DNA from: DALYJJ01 sp031969915
GTDB lineage: Bacteria; Acidobacteriota; Terriglobia; Bryobacterales; Bryobacteraceae
Reading direction: 5' to 3'
NCBI GenBank assembly: GCA_031969915.1
Contig: DALYJJ010000001.1
Location: forward strand, 39,220-103,219
Length of the DNA stretch: 64,000 nt
Shown: positions 41,177 to 50,574 of the stretch, piece by piece
Layout: each line of letters starts with the position of its first letter
How positions within the stretch are numbered: position 1 is the first letter of the stretch
The notes under the pieces: model-generated
Seen by the model: the letters and a program-made list of their open reading frames with translations, nothing else
Database searches by the model: none
What the model was told of the DNA's origin: nothing
Made by a program: the position numbers and the translations under genes

Positions 41177-43264
41177 ATGCGATCTCCCGGAACGAACCGA
41201 ACGGCGGCCGCGGCGGCGGCCCTGGCCACCCTGCTCACCACGCTCCCCGCCACGGCCCAACCGGCAGTGGCGCCATCGCGCTCCTGGTCCGCCGACAACG
41301 GCAACGGAACATACACCAACCCGCTCTTCTATGACGAGTTCTCCGACCCCGACATGATCCGCGTCGGCGACGATTACTACCTCACCGGGACCACCATGCA
41401 CACGATGCCTGGACTTCCCATCCTCCACTCCCGGGACCTCGTGAACTGGCGCAACATCGGCTATGCCTTCCAACGCCTTGACCTGGGCCCCGAGTTCCGC
41501 CTCGAAGACGGCAAGGAAATCTACGGCCAGGGCATTTGGGCGCCCAGTTTCCGCCACCACAACGGCGTCTTCTACATCTTTGCCAACGTCAATCGATTCG
41601 GCCTACAGGTGTTCCGCGCCACCGATCCGCGCGGCCCCTGGCAGCACAATCGCATCCCACAGGCGCTGCACGATCTCTCCGTCCTGTTCGACGACGACGG
41701 CAAGATCTACGCCGTCTACGGGGCCGGAACTCTGCGGATCGTGGAACTCAACGCCGGACTTACGGCAATCGTCCCCGGCACGGACCGCGTGCTGCTCGAA
41801 CGCGAAATGGGGATGGGCGAAGGCGCGCATTTCTACAAGATCCGCGGCCGCTATTTCATCGTCAGCGCCATGCCCGGCGCGCACACGCCGATGCGCTGTG
41901 CTCGCGCCGATCGGCTCTCCGGACCGTGGGAGGTCGAGACCATCAGCGAGAAGGAGAGCCTCGGGATCGGCCAGGGCCATACCCTGCGGGGCCGCTGGCG
42001 GCAAGGACCACCGTTCGAAATCGCGCCCCCCAATCCCGACCCGCTCCTCGGACTCACACTCCACCAGGGCGGCATCATCGACACGCCCGGCGGCGAATGG
42101 TGGGGTTACTCCATGCAGGACCACAACTCCGTGGGCCGCCTCACCTCGCTTTCGCCGGTCACTTGGAAGGATGGCTGGCCCTACTTCGGCCTCCCCGGCA
42201 ACCTCACGCGGACGCCCAACACCTGGGCGAAGCCCGAAACCGGACCCGCCGCCCCCATCACCGCCCCTTACGATCGCAGCGACGACTTCGCCGGCCCCAC
42301 GCTCAAGCCCGTTTGGCAGTGGAACCATCGCCCCTCCGACGCCCATTGGTCGCTCACCGAACGGCCCGGTTACCTACGCCTGCGCTCCCTTCCCGCGAAA
42401 GACTTCTGGTGGGCCCGAAACACCCTCACCCAACGCGCCGTCGGCCCGGAATCGACGGTCACCGCCGAACTCGACGTCAGCCGCCTCGCCGACGGGGACA
42501 CCGCTGGGCTCGCCCTCCTGAACCTTCCGTGGGCCTGGATCGGTGTGGTCCGAGAGCAGGGCCGCTTCGCCGTCCGGCAATTCGATCAGACCACCGGCAA
42601 GGCCGCCGAGGCCGCGCTGTCCGCCACGCGCCTCCGGCTGCGCGTCGAGTGCAACTTTGACAGCGAGAGAGCCGTGTTCGCCTACAGCCTGGACGGCTCC
42701 CGCTACGTCCCGCTCGGCGGACCCTTCACCACTGTCTTCCAGCTCAAGACCTTCCAAGGTGTGCGCTACGGCCTCTTCCACTACAACGCCTCGGGCACGC
42801 CCGGCGGCGCGCTCGACGTCAACGCCTTCGATGTCGCAGAGCCGCGTTCGCGCCCGCGGATCCCCCTGGGACTCCGCATCCACCTGCGCGCGGGCGCAGG
42901 CGGCGTTTCCCTCACGGTCCGCGACGGCGCCGCGCAATCGTCCTCGGACCAGGGCACGGCGTTCCTTGTGAAAGACATGGGCCGCGGCCGCGTAGCGCTC
43001 CAGGCCGCGAACGGCCAGTTCGTTTCCGTCACCTGGGCCGGCGCCGCCCGGGAGGTCCGTACTCGCGCCGGCGAACCAGGCAAGGCCGAGACGTTTCAGT
43101 GGGTCGACCTCGGCCGCGGCGACATCCAGTTGCTGTCTCTGTTCACGAATCGGTATCTGAGGGTCCCCCTCACCCCCGGGCCCGCCGCCGCCGATCACCA
43201 AAGCCCGGCCTCCGATCGCAAGGACGGCTCCTGCTTCCAGTGGTCGGCTGCGCCGGCCCCGTGA
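41177..43264 (+). CDS. GH43 glycoside hydrolase with C-terminal beta-sandwich and beta-trefoil-like domains
   Basis: 695 residues, secreted. It likely cleaves xylan or arabinan side chains. The signal region (RTAAAAAALATLLTTLPATA) is followed by a five-bladed GH43 propeller with D57 (base, in SDPDMIRVGDDYYLTGTT), D166 (LHDLSVLFDDDG) and E215 (acid, in MGEGAHFYK) in the expected order. A beta-sandwich of the xylosidase C2 type follows (about 370-570), then a tail of about 120 residues with fascin-like repeats (GRVALQAANGQFVSVTW; NRYLRVPLTP). The ATG at 41177 has GTGGAG upstream. PadR is transcribed in the same direction 62 bp later. Confidence 0.88.
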   Translation: MRSPGTNRTAAAAAALATLLTTLPATAQPAVAPSRSWSADNGNGTYTNPLFYDEFSDPDMIRVGDDYYLTGTTMHTMPGLPILHSRDLVNWRNIGYAFQRLDLGPEFRLEDGKEIYGQGIWAPSFRHHNGVFYIFANVNRFGLQVFRATDPRGPWQHNRIPQALHDLSVLFDDDGKIYAVYGAGTLRIVELNAGLTAIVPGTDRVLLEREMGMGEGAHFYKIRGRYFIVSAMPGAHTPMRCARADRLSGPWEVETISEKESLGIGQGHTLRGRWRQGPPFEIAPPNPDPLLGLTLHQGGIIDTPGGEWWGYSMQDHNSVGRLTSLSPVTWKDGWPYFGLPGNLTRTPNTWAKPETGPAAPITAPYDRSDDFAGPTLKPVWQWNHRPSDAHWSLTERPGYLRLRSLPAKDFWWARNTLTQRAVGPESTVTAELDVSRLADGDTAGLALLNLPWAWIGVVREQGRFAVRQFDQTTGKAAEAALSATRLRLRVECNFDSERAVFAYSLDGSRYVPLGGPFTTVFQLKTFQGVRYGLFHYNASGTPGGALDVNAFDVAEPRSRPRIPLGLRIHLRAGAGGVSLTVRDGAAQSSSDQGTAFLVKDMGRGRVALQAANGQFVSVTWAGAAREVRTRAGEPGKAETFQWVDLGRGDIQLLSLFTNRYLRVPLTPGPAAADHQSPASDRKDGSCFQWSAAPAP

Positions 43265-43292
43265 GTATCGCCATCGAAAGACGGGTTCGGGC

Positions 43293-43322
43293 TTGACGAC
43301 CAGTACATTCTATGCATAGATA
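43293..43322 (+). promoter_or_regulatory. PadR promoter with palindromic operator
   Basis: TTGACG (43293-43298) serves as -35. The perfect 10 bp palindrome CTATGCATAG (43310-43319) overlaps the -10 region (TAGATA at 43317-43322, 18 bp spacer). A further TATGC half lies at the start codon. A repressor bound here would block polymerase, as in PadR autoregulation. Confidence 0.55.
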
Positions 43323-43326
43323 AGCT

Positions 43327-43650
43327 ATGCACCTGGACGTTCCGCCCGGCACGCTGGTGATGCTCGTCCTCCAAACCCTGGCGCGCGAGCCCCTCCACGG
43401 ATACGCGATCGCCAAGCGCATCAAGGAGCTTTCCGAGGACGCTCTGCAGGTGGAAGAAGGCTCGCTGTACCCCGCGTTGCAGCGCGTCCTCTTGAAGGGC
43501 TGGGCTACGGCCGAGTGGGTGCGGTCGGGACCAAAGCGCCGTTTGCGGGTCTACACGATCACGGCCGAGGGCCGCCGGCAGCTTGAGGCCGAGGTCGCCG
43601 GGTTCCAGCGGGTCTTCGCCGCGATCGCCCGGGTGGTGCAACCCGCATGA
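43327..43650 (+). CDS. PadR-family transcriptional regulator
   Basis: 107 residues, the short PadR form. Winged-helix repressor: GTLVMLVLQTLAREPLHGYA and the wing KRRLRVYTITAEGRRQLEAE are typical, as is EEGSLYPALQRVLLKGW for the recognition helix. PadR regulators bind TATGCATA-like dyads, and one sits at its own promoter. The stop overlaps the ADOP start as ATGA (43647-43650), so both are cotranscribed. The inducer is unknown. Confidence 0.93.
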   Translation: MHLDVPPGTLVMLVLQTLAREPLHGYAIAKRIKELSEDALQVEEGSLYPALQRVLLKGWATAEWVRSGPKRRLRVYTITAEGRRQLEAEVAGFQRVFAAIARVVQPA

Positions 43651-46268
43651 TACGCGACCTGCTGCGCCGTCTTGCGGTGCTGTTCCGAGGCCGCCGCTTC
43701 GACGCGGATCTCGAAGAGGAGATGCGCGCTCACCTGGAGATGCAGGCGGAGGACAGCGAAGCTGCCGGCATGAGCCCGGAGGCGGCGCGGCTTGCGGCGC
43801 GGCGGCGCTTCGGCAACGCGACGGCTCTGGGAGAGGCAAGCCGCGACCAGTGGGGGTGGCGCTGGTTCGAGGACTTCGCGGCCGATGCGCGGTACGCTTT
43901 GCGTGGCCTGGCGCGCAATCCGGGATTCACCGCGGTTGCCATGATCACTCTCGCGCTCGGCATTGGTCTGAACACCGCGGTCTTCAGTGTCCTCTACAGC
44001 ACCTGCCTGGCGCCTCTCGACTACGCCGGCCCCGAGCGACTGGTTGATGTGAGCCTGCTCCAGCCCAACGGGTTCACGGCAGGCACTTCACCGCTCAACC
44101 TGGCGGACTGGAAAGCCCGCTCGCGATTCTTCAGCGGAATCGCGGCCCACCGGATCGAGCTGTACGTCAATCTGACCGGGCACGGCCAGGCGGAGGAGAA
44201 CCACGCCTGGCGGCTGTCGGCGGACATGCTCCCGCTGCTCGGAGCGCAGCCCATCATCGGGCGCGGGTTCACGCCGGAGGACGATCTCGACACGGGATCG
44301 CGCTCGGCGCTGCTCTCCTACGCTTTCTGGCGGACGCGCTACGGCGCTGACCCGTCGGTCACCGGCCGGCGCATCAACGTCAACGGCCAGCCGTACACCA
44401 TCGTGGGCGTCATGCCGCCGGGCTTCGTCTTCCCTCCGATGATGGGCTGCTACTCGCCGGCGCTCTGGCTATCGCTCAACCTGCCGCCCTCCCTGGCCAC
44501 GGCTCGCGACACGCATGCGCTCTCGGTAGTAGCCAGACTGGCAGACGGCGTTTCGCTCGAACAGGCCGATGCCGGGATGAACGCGATCGCCAGGGATCTT
44601 GCCGCGGCGTACCCGGAGGCCAACGCCAAGTTCGCCTCGGCGCGCGTCCTGCCGCTGCGCGACCAGCATCCGAACACGGTCCAGTTCCGCTCCACGCTGA
44701 CCATGCTCTTCGCGGCCGCGGCCATGGTGCTGTTGACCGCGTGCGCGAACATCGCCAATCTCCTGGTTGCGCGGGCGTCAGCGCGCGCCCGGGAGTTCTC
44801 GATCCGGTGGTCGCTGGGCGTCTCGCGCCGGCGCCTGGTGCGCCAGTTGCTCACGGAGAACGTGCTCCTCGCCGGGCTGGGAGCGGCGGCCGGGGTAGGG
44901 CTCGCCTTCGCCGCGCTACCGCTCCTGAGGCCGCTGCTGGAAGGCCGTCCCCGGGCCGAACAGATTGGTTTGCATCCCCAAGTTCTTCTCTTCGCGGCGC
45001 TGGCCGCGCTCGCGACCGGGGTCGTCTCCGGGCTCGGGCCCGCTCTGTCCGCCAGCGCGGCCGCACGCCCGGCCCGGCCGCGGCAACGGCTTTGGAAGAC
45101 CCATCTTGCCGTCGAGGTCGCTCTCGCCCTGGTGTTGTTCTCCTCTGCCGCTCTGCTGCTTGAGAGTTTCCGCCGGGCCATGCGCATGGAACTGGGCTAC
45201 CGCCCCGAGCACGTTCTCACAGTGCGCGTGGTGCTGGACAAATCGCGATACGGCACAGGGAACCGCGTCGAGGCGTTCCGCCGGGAGTTGCTCGCCCGGG
45301 CCGGGGCCTTGCCCGGCGTTCTCGCGGCGGGAACTGACTCTGCGCCTCCGCTCGGAATCATCTCCCAGGGAACGGGATTCGAGGTGGAAGGCCGGCCCGC
45401 AAACGAGACGTTCTTCGCCGGCTTTTCCAATATCAGCCCCGATTACTTCATGGCGTTAGGCACGCGGCTGTTGAAGGGCCGCTTGCCCGCTCCGCGCGAT
45501 CCGGAGCCGGCCGTCGTCGTGAGTGATTCGTTCGCGCGGCGTTTTCTCGCAGGGGAAGATGCGCTCGGACGCCGCATCCGGCTCGCGCGGCTGGAGGAGG
45601 CCCGCTGGTTCACGATTGTGGGCGTCGTCGAGGACATGCGTCACGAGGGACCCGAGAAGACGCCCCAGGCGCATATCTACGCTCTGGCGGAACGACTTCC
45701 AGAACACGCACAGGGGGATCGGGCGGCGCGAATCGTCGTGCTTTTGTTGCGCACCAGCGGCGATCCCGCCGGGCTAGCGAGGGCGGCGCGAGCGATGGTG
45801 ACCTCGATCGACAAGGATCAGCCCGTGGCGCAGGTCGCGACGATGGGCGAACTGATTGACTCGAGGCTCGCCGCGAGGCGCACTAATACGGTCCTGGTGA
45901 CCCTATTTGCGGGACTGGCGGTCGCACTGGCGGCAGTCGGCGTGTTCGGGCTGGTGTCCTATGCGACAGCCCGGCGCACCAGCGAGCTTGCGCTGCGCAT
46001 GGCCCTGGGAGCGCGCCGCCGCTCCATCTTGCGGCTGCTGCTCGCGGATCTCGCGCTGCCGGCGGCGATCGGCCTCGCCTGTGGCCTCGCCGGCGCATGG
46101 GGCTCGTCGCGGCTTGTCGAGAGCCTGCTCTTCGATGTCAGTCCATCCGACCCGGCGATCCTGGCCGCCGCCGTGGTCCTGTTGTTGTCGGCCCTGGCCG
46201 CCGCGGCGCTGCTCGCCGCGCGCCGGGCCATCTCCATCGATCCAATGGTGGCCTTGCGGGTGGAATGA
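43647..46268 (+). CDS. ADOP-type ABC permease (MacB/FtsX-like)
   Basis: 873 residues, a full-length acidobacterial duplicated orphan permease. It begins with the ADOP prefix region (RFDADLEEEMRAHLEMQAED; RRRFGNATALGEASRDQWGW). Then come helix 1 (about 85-108), a periplasmic MacB-like core, three more helices (about 340-450), a second periplasmic core, and a final helix group after residue 740 (VALAAVGVFGLVSYATARRT), ending in SIDPMVALRVE. MacB/FtsX permeases transmit force across the membrane to export or release substrates. No ABC ATPase is next to it, as usual for this family. PadR upstream is its likely regulator. Confidence 0.93.
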   Translation: MIRDLLRRLAVLFRGRRFDADLEEEMRAHLEMQAEDSEAAGMSPEAARLAARRRFGNATALGEASRDQWGWRWFEDFAADARYALRGLARNPGFTAVAMITLALGIGLNTAVFSVLYSTCLAPLDYAGPERLVDVSLLQPNGFTAGTSPLNLADWKARSRFFSGIAAHRIELYVNLTGHGQAEENHAWRLSADMLPLLGAQPIIGRGFTPEDDLDTGSRSALLSYAFWRTRYGADPSVTGRRINVNGQPYTIVGVMPPGFVFPPMMGCYSPALWLSLNLPPSLATARDTHALSVVARLADGVSLEQADAGMNAIARDLAAAYPEANAKFASARVLPLRDQHPNTVQFRSTLTMLFAAAAMVLLTACANIANLLVARASARAREFSIRWSLGVSRRRLVRQLLTENVLLAGLGAAAGVGLAFAALPLLRPLLEGRPRAEQIGLHPQVLLFAALAALATGVVSGLGPALSASAAARPARPRQRLWKTHLAVEVALALVLFSSAALLLESFRRAMRMELGYRPEHVLTVRVVLDKSRYGTGNRVEAFRRELLARAGALPGVLAAGTDSAPPLGIISQGTGFEVEGRPANETFFAGFSNISPDYFMALGTRLLKGRLPAPRDPEPAVVVSDSFARRFLAGEDALGRRIRLARLEEARWFTIVGVVEDMRHEGPEKTPQAHIYALAERLPEHAQGDRAARIVVLLLRTSGDPAGLARAARAMVTSIDKDQPVAQVATMGELIDSRLAARRTNTVLVTLFAGLAVALAAVGVFGLVSYATARRTSELALRMALGARRRSILRLLLADLALPAAIGLACGLAGAWGSSRLVESLLFDVSPSDPAILAAAVVLLLSALAAAALLAARRAISIDPMVALRVE

Positions 46269-46326
46269 TGGCTCGGGCTTGACACTGCTCGCCAACGCGC
46301 CGCCAAAATTTCCCGTACTTTTCCAT

Positions 46327-46354
46327 TTGCAACGGCGGAAAAGCCGTGTATACT
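46327..46354 (+). promoter_or_regulatory. Sigma70-type promoter of the hydrogenase operon
   Basis: TTGCAA (46327-46332) and TATACT (46349-46354) with a 16 bp spacer. It lies 88 bp before the hydrogenase ATG. A second -35-like TTGACA at 46279 lacks a good -10. Confidence 0.5.
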
Positions 46355-46442
46355 TCCAGAATCCGATCACGGGGATGCAGAGTTTCTGGTCCTATAGTCG
46401 ATTGGACGCTCAGCGGGTGGGCCGGGCTGTGGGAGGTTGCAT

Positions 46443-47558
46443 ATGGCGGACGGCCGCTCTCCGACAACCTACGATCTGCTCCGTGCGCACGGAGTCGACC
46501 GCAGATCCTTCCTTCGTTTTTGCACGGCCACCGCGGCCGCCCTCGGTCTTGACGCGACCCTGGCGCCCCAGGTGGTTTCGGCCATGGAAACCAAACCCCG
46601 CATTCCCGTCCTCTGGCTTCACGGGCTGGAATGCACCTGCTGCAGCGAATCGTTCATCCGGTCTTCGCACCCCATCGCCGAGGACATCGTGTTGAACATG
46701 ATCTCGCTCGACTACGACGACACGCTGATGGCTGCGGCGGGATTCCAGGCCGAGGAGAACCGCAAACGGATCATCAAGGAGCATCCAGGCGGCTATCTGC
46801 TGGCCGTCGAGGGCAACGCCCCGACGAAAGACGGCGGCGTCTATTGCACCATCGCCGGCGAGACGTTCCTCGACATCCTCAAGGAAACGGCGGAACACGC
46901 CAAGGCCGTCGTCGCCTGGGGCTCCTGCGCCTCCAACGGATGTGTGCAGGCGGCGCGGCCCAATCCCACCGGCGCCAAGCCGGTGAAGGACCTGGTCGGC
47001 CATCGGGTCGTGATCAACGTGCCCGGCTGCCCTCCCATCGCCGAAGTCATGACCGGCATTCTCACTTACATCCTGACCTTCGACGCGATCCCCGAACTCG
47101 ACCGCCTGGGCCGCCCCAAGATGTTCTACGGCCAGCGCATCCACGACAAGTGCTACCGCCGGCCGTATTTCGACGCCGGGCAGTTTGTCGAAGCCTGGGA
47201 TGACGAGGGCGCCCGCAAAGGGTGGTGCCTCTACAAAATGGGCTGCCGCGGACCCACCACGTACAACTCCTGTTCCACTTTCAAGTGGAACAACGGCGTC
47301 TCCTTCCCCATCGGCTCCGGCCACGGCTGCATCGGCTGCAGCGAAGCCGGCTTCTGGGACAACGGGCCGTTCTATCAGAGACTCTCTTCGGTTCCCGTCC
47401 CCGGTATCGAGTCCACTCCCGATCAGGTTGGCCAGACCCTCACCGTCCTCACCGGTCTGGCGGCCGGCGCCCACCTCGCCTCGCACGCCATTCGCAAGGC
47501 TGCCGCCCCGAAGGCGCCGCCGCCGTCCCCTGAATCCACCAACCCAGGAGGAAACTAG
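46443..47558 (+). CDS. hyaA: [NiFe] hydrogenase small subunit, O2-tolerant type
   Basis: 371 residues. Electron-transfer subunit of a membrane-bound uptake hydrogenase. The Tat signal (DRRSFLRFCTATAAALG) exports it folded with the large subunit. Proximal-cluster cysteines are C64, C66, C67, C162, C167 and C196; their spacing equals 17/19/20/115/120/149 of mature E. coli HyaA, including the two extra cysteines of the [4Fe-3S] cluster that gives oxygen tolerance. Distal (HDKCYRRPYF) and medial (GSGHGCIGC) ligands are present. A C-terminal helix (TLTVLTGLAAGAHLA) anchors it. GGGAGG 6 bp before the ATG sets the start. It is followed after 2 bp by the large subunit. Confidence 0.95.
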   Translation: MADGRSPTTYDLLRAHGVDRRSFLRFCTATAAALGLDATLAPQVVSAMETKPRIPVLWLHGLECTCCSESFIRSSHPIAEDIVLNMISLDYDDTLMAAAGFQAEENRKRIIKEHPGGYLLAVEGNAPTKDGGVYCTIAGETFLDILKETAEHAKAVVAWGSCASNGCVQAARPNPTGAKPVKDLVGHRVVINVPGCPPIAEVMTGILTYILTFDAIPELDRLGRPKMFYGQRIHDKCYRRPYFDAGQFVEAWDDEGARKGWCLYKMGCRGPTTYNSCSTFKWNNGVSFPIGSGHGCIGCSEAGFWDNGPFYQRLSSVPVPGIESTPDQVGQTLTVLTGLAAGAHLASHAIRKAAAPKAPPPSPESTNPGGN

Positions 47559-47560
47559 CC

Positions 47561-49282
47561 ATGGCAACGCGCGTCGTGGTCGACCCCGTTACCCGCATTG
47601 AAGGTCATCTGCGCGTCGAAGCGATCCTCGACGATCGGCGCAACGTGAAGGACGCCCTCTCCTCGGGCACCATGTGGCGCGGTCTCGAGATCATCCTCAA
47701 GGATCGCGATCCCCGCGATGCCTGGGCCTTCTGCGAGCGCATCTGTGGCGTCTGCACCACCGTCCACGCCCTGGCCAGCGTGCGCGCCGTGGAGAACGCC
47801 ATCGGCATCAAAGTGCCGCAAAACGCCGACATCATCCGTAACATCATGTTCCTCACCCAGATGGTGCAGGACCACGTCATTCACTTCTACCACCTGCACG
47901 CGCTCGACTGGGTCGACCTGGTCTCCTCGCTCAAAGCCGACCCCGCCGCCACCGCCGCCCTGGCCCAGAAGGTCTCCCCCTCCTGGCCAAAGTCGAGCGA
48001 GGGCTACTTCCGCGATGTCCAGGCACGCCTCAAGCGCTTCGTCGATTCCGGCCAGCTCGGCCTGTTCCAGAACGCCTACTGGGGCCATCCCGCCTACAAG
48101 CTCCCCGCCGAGGCGAACCTCATGGCCGTCGCGCACTACCTCGAGGCGCTGAACTGGCAGAAGGAAATCGTCAAGATCCACACCGTCTTCGGAGGCAAGA
48201 ACCCCCATCCGAACTACCTGGTGGGCGGTATGGCGTCGGCCATCTCCATGCAAAGCGACAACGCGGTGAACATGGAGCGCCTGAACCTGGTTAAGCAGCA
48301 GATCGACATGGCCCGGAGCATCGTCGTGGACATGTACCTGCCGGACCTGCTCGCGGTGGCATCGTTCTATCCCGACTGGGCCGCCATCGGCGGCGGCCTC
48401 GGCAACTACATGGCGTACGGCGATCTCCCCCAGAACGGCATCGCCGACGTTTCCCGCTTCCGCTTCCCGCGGGGCGTGATCCTCAATAAGAACTTGAGCG
48501 AGGTTCTGCCGGTGGATCCCGCCGACGCCGCTCAGATCCAGGAGGAAGTGGCGCACTCCTGGTACAAGTACCCGGACGGCCAGAGCGCGCTCCATCCCTG
48601 GGACGGCGTGACGGAGCCCAACTATACGGGGCCGAAACCTCCCTACAAGGAGCTTGACGAAACCAAGGCCTACTCATGGTTGAAAGCGCCGCGCTGGAAG
48701 GGCCACGCCATGGAGGTCGGGCCGCTGGCACGCGTGCTCATCGGCTACGCCAGCGGCCGTGGGGACTTCAAAGCGCTGGTGGACGACACGCTCGCCCGGC
48801 TGAAGGCGCCACCCGCCGCACTCTTCTCGACGCTCGGCCGCACTGCTGCGCGCGGCCTGGAAACCAAGCTCGCCATCGGCTGGCTCGCGGAGGAGTTCAA
48901 CCACCTCCTGCTCAACCTCAAGGCCGGCGATAGCATCACCGCCAACACCGAACACTGGGACCCTTCCACGTGGAAGAAGGAGTGCAAAGGGTACGGGTTC
49001 ACGGAAGCGCCGCGGGGCGCCCTGTGCCACTGGGTTCACATCCGCGATGGGAAGATCGCCAACTACCAGGCCGTCGTGCCTTCCACCTGGAACGCTTCGC
49101 CCAAGGACGCCAAGGGCCAGCACGGCGCGTATGAAGCCGCCCTCCTCGGCACGCCCATGGCCGACCCCCAAAAACCGCTCGAGATCCTGCGCACGATTCA
49201 CTCGTTCGATCCCTGCCTGGCGTGCGCCTCGCACGTGATCTCGCCCGACGGCGAACTGCTCGCCGAGGTCAAGGTGCTCTAG
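47561..49282 (+). CDS. hyaB: [NiFe] hydrogenase large subunit
   Basis: 573 residues. Holds the NiFe(CN)2CO active site and oxidises H2. The N-terminal ligand motif is RICGVC and the C-terminal motif DPCLACASH; the four Cys bind the metals. The 15-residue tail VISPDGELLAEVKVL after the last His is the peptide removed by the maturation protease. RVVVDPVTRIEGHLRVE opens the protein as in group 1 enzymes. It starts 2 bp after hyaA. Maturation would need hypABCDEF, none of which is in the window. Confidence 0.97.
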   Translation: MATRVVVDPVTRIEGHLRVEAILDDRRNVKDALSSGTMWRGLEIILKDRDPRDAWAFCERICGVCTTVHALASVRAVENAIGIKVPQNADIIRNIMFLTQMVQDHVIHFYHLHALDWVDLVSSLKADPAATAALAQKVSPSWPKSSEGYFRDVQARLKRFVDSGQLGLFQNAYWGHPAYKLPAEANLMAVAHYLEALNWQKEIVKIHTVFGGKNPHPNYLVGGMASAISMQSDNAVNMERLNLVKQQIDMARSIVVDMYLPDLLAVASFYPDWAAIGGGLGNYMAYGDLPQNGIADVSRFRFPRGVILNKNLSEVLPVDPADAAQIQEEVAHSWYKYPDGQSALHPWDGVTEPNYTGPKPPYKELDETKAYSWLKAPRWKGHAMEVGPLARVLIGYASGRGDFKALVDDTLARLKAPPAALFSTLGRTAARGLETKLAIGWLAEEFNHLLLNLKAGDSITANTEHWDPSTWKKECKGYGFTEAPRGALCHWVHIRDGKIANYQAVVPSTWNASPKDAKGQHGAYEAALLGTPMADPQKPLEILRTIHSFDPCLACASHVISPDGELLAEVKVL

Positions 49283-49291
49283 GAGGCCGGA

Positions 49292-50020
49292 ATGGCGACC
49301 CAGGTCCACCACTCCTTGACCCTGCCTCCTGCCGAGGCGCGCTACGGCCGCCGCTACGTTTGGGAGCGCCCGGTGCGCATTTCGCATTGGCTGAACGTGC
49401 TCGCCATCGCGACACTGTTCTCCACGGGACTCTTCATCGCCAGCCCGCAGCTCTCGCCCAACGGCGAAGCTTACGGCAACTTCATCATGGGCCGCGCCCG
49501 CCAGATTCACTTTGTGGCCGGCTACGTCCTGCTCTTCAGCTTCCTGCTCCGCGTCTATTGGTTCTACGTGGGGAACAACTACGCGCGTTCGGGATTCCCG
49601 CTCGTCTGGCAGCGCTCCTGGTGGGCCGACCTCAAGGCGCAGGCCTTGCAATACCTGCGCCTCGACCGCGGCCACGTCCACCTCGGCCACAGCGCCCTGG
49701 CCGGCCTGGCCTACACGGTCTTCGTCATCTTTCTCGGATGGGCGCAGATCTTCACCGGGCTCGCCCTCTACTCCGAGTCGAATCCCGGCGGCTTCTGGGA
49801 TCGCCTCCTGGGCTGGGTGATTCCCTTCCTCGGCGGCTCCTTCCAGGCCCGCATGTGGCATCACTCCATGGCCTGGGGTTTCGTGGTCTTCGCGATCTTA
49901 CACCTCTACATCGTCGTCTACGACTCCGCCCTCCACAAGAACGCCGTGATCACTTCCATCATCTCCGGCTACAAGTTCTACGAAGAGGGCGACCTCGAAC
50001 ATGACCGCTGGCTCTCCTGA
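49292..50020 (+). CDS. hyaC: Hydrogenase cytochrome b subunit
   Basis: 242 residues, inner-membrane diheme cytochrome b that passes electrons from the small subunit to quinone. Four helices are seen (about residues 35-55, 75-96, 140-163, 190-212) with His residues at ISHWLNVLA, ARQIHFVAGY, ARMWHHSMAWG and LHLYIVVYD positioned to bind two hemes. It overlaps the maturation protease gene by 20 bp. Gene order small, large, cytochrome, protease is that of E. coli hya. Confidence 0.93.
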   Translation: MATQVHHSLTLPPAEARYGRRYVWERPVRISHWLNVLAIATLFSTGLFIASPQLSPNGEAYGNFIMGRARQIHFVAGYVLLFSFLLRVYWFYVGNNYARSGFPLVWQRSWWADLKAQALQYLRLDRGHVHLGHSALAGLAYTVFVIFLGWAQIFTGLALYSESNPGGFWDRLLGWVIPFLGGSFQARMWHHSMAWGFVVFAILHLYIVVYDSALHKNAVITSIISGYKFYEEGDLEHDRWLS

Positions 50021-50525
50021 CGCCGATCCAGCCCGGGCGCCCTTCCTCGTGCTCGGGCTGGGCAACCTCCTGTTGCACGACGACGGCGCCGGGCTCGAAC
50101 TGCTCGCTTCGCTCCAGCGCGCCGGCCCGTGGCCCCTCGCCGTCGAGTTCGTGGACGGCGGCACCCAGGGCCTCGCCCTGCTCGGCCTCATCGCAGACCG
50201 CCGCCTGCTCCTCATCCTCGACGCGGTCGCCCTCGGCGCCGCCCCCGGCTCGGTTCACGTCCTTGACGGCGAGACGCTCGCCGCCTGGCGTGTCAGCCGG
50301 CCCGGCACCGCCCACCAGGGAAACGCCCTCTCCCTGCTCGAAGCCGCCCGCCTCCTGGAATCCGAGCCCGCCTCGATCGCCGTCGTGGGCCTCGAGCCCG
50401 AAGTGCTCGACACCGGCATCGGCCTCTCCGCGTCCGTCGCCGCACGCCTCCCCGATGCCGTGGCGCGCGCCGCTTCTCTCCTGCGCGCGGCCCTGCCTGC
50501 AAACGGAACCGGCGCCCGCCGGTGA
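50001..50525 (+). CDS. hyaD: Hydrogenase maturation endopeptidase
   Basis: 174 residues. It cuts off the C-terminal tail of the large subunit once nickel is in place. Family motifs are visible: LGLGNLLLHDDGAG at the N-terminus, FVDGGTQG in the middle and GTAHQGNAL with the third nickel-sensing residue. It overlaps hyaC by 20 bp. No hyaE, hyaF or hyp genes follow; the next gene is on the other strand. Confidence 0.92.
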   Translation: MTAGSPDADPARAPFLVLGLGNLLLHDDGAGLELLASLQRAGPWPLAVEFVDGGTQGLALLGLIADRRLLLILDAVALGAAPGSVHVLDGETLAAWRVSRPGTAHQGNALSLLEAARLLESEPASIAVVGLEPEVLDTGIGLSASVAARLPDAVARAASLLRAALPANGTGARR

Positions 50526-50574
50526 GGGCGGGAGCAGTCGCAAATGCCGTGGCCACGATCGCTCGCCAGCTACG

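Noticed and set aside
46279..46307. TTGACA at 46279 as main hydrogenase promoter
   Set aside because: No acceptable -10 lies 16-18 bp downstream; the TTGCAA/TATACT pair at 46327-46354 is better.
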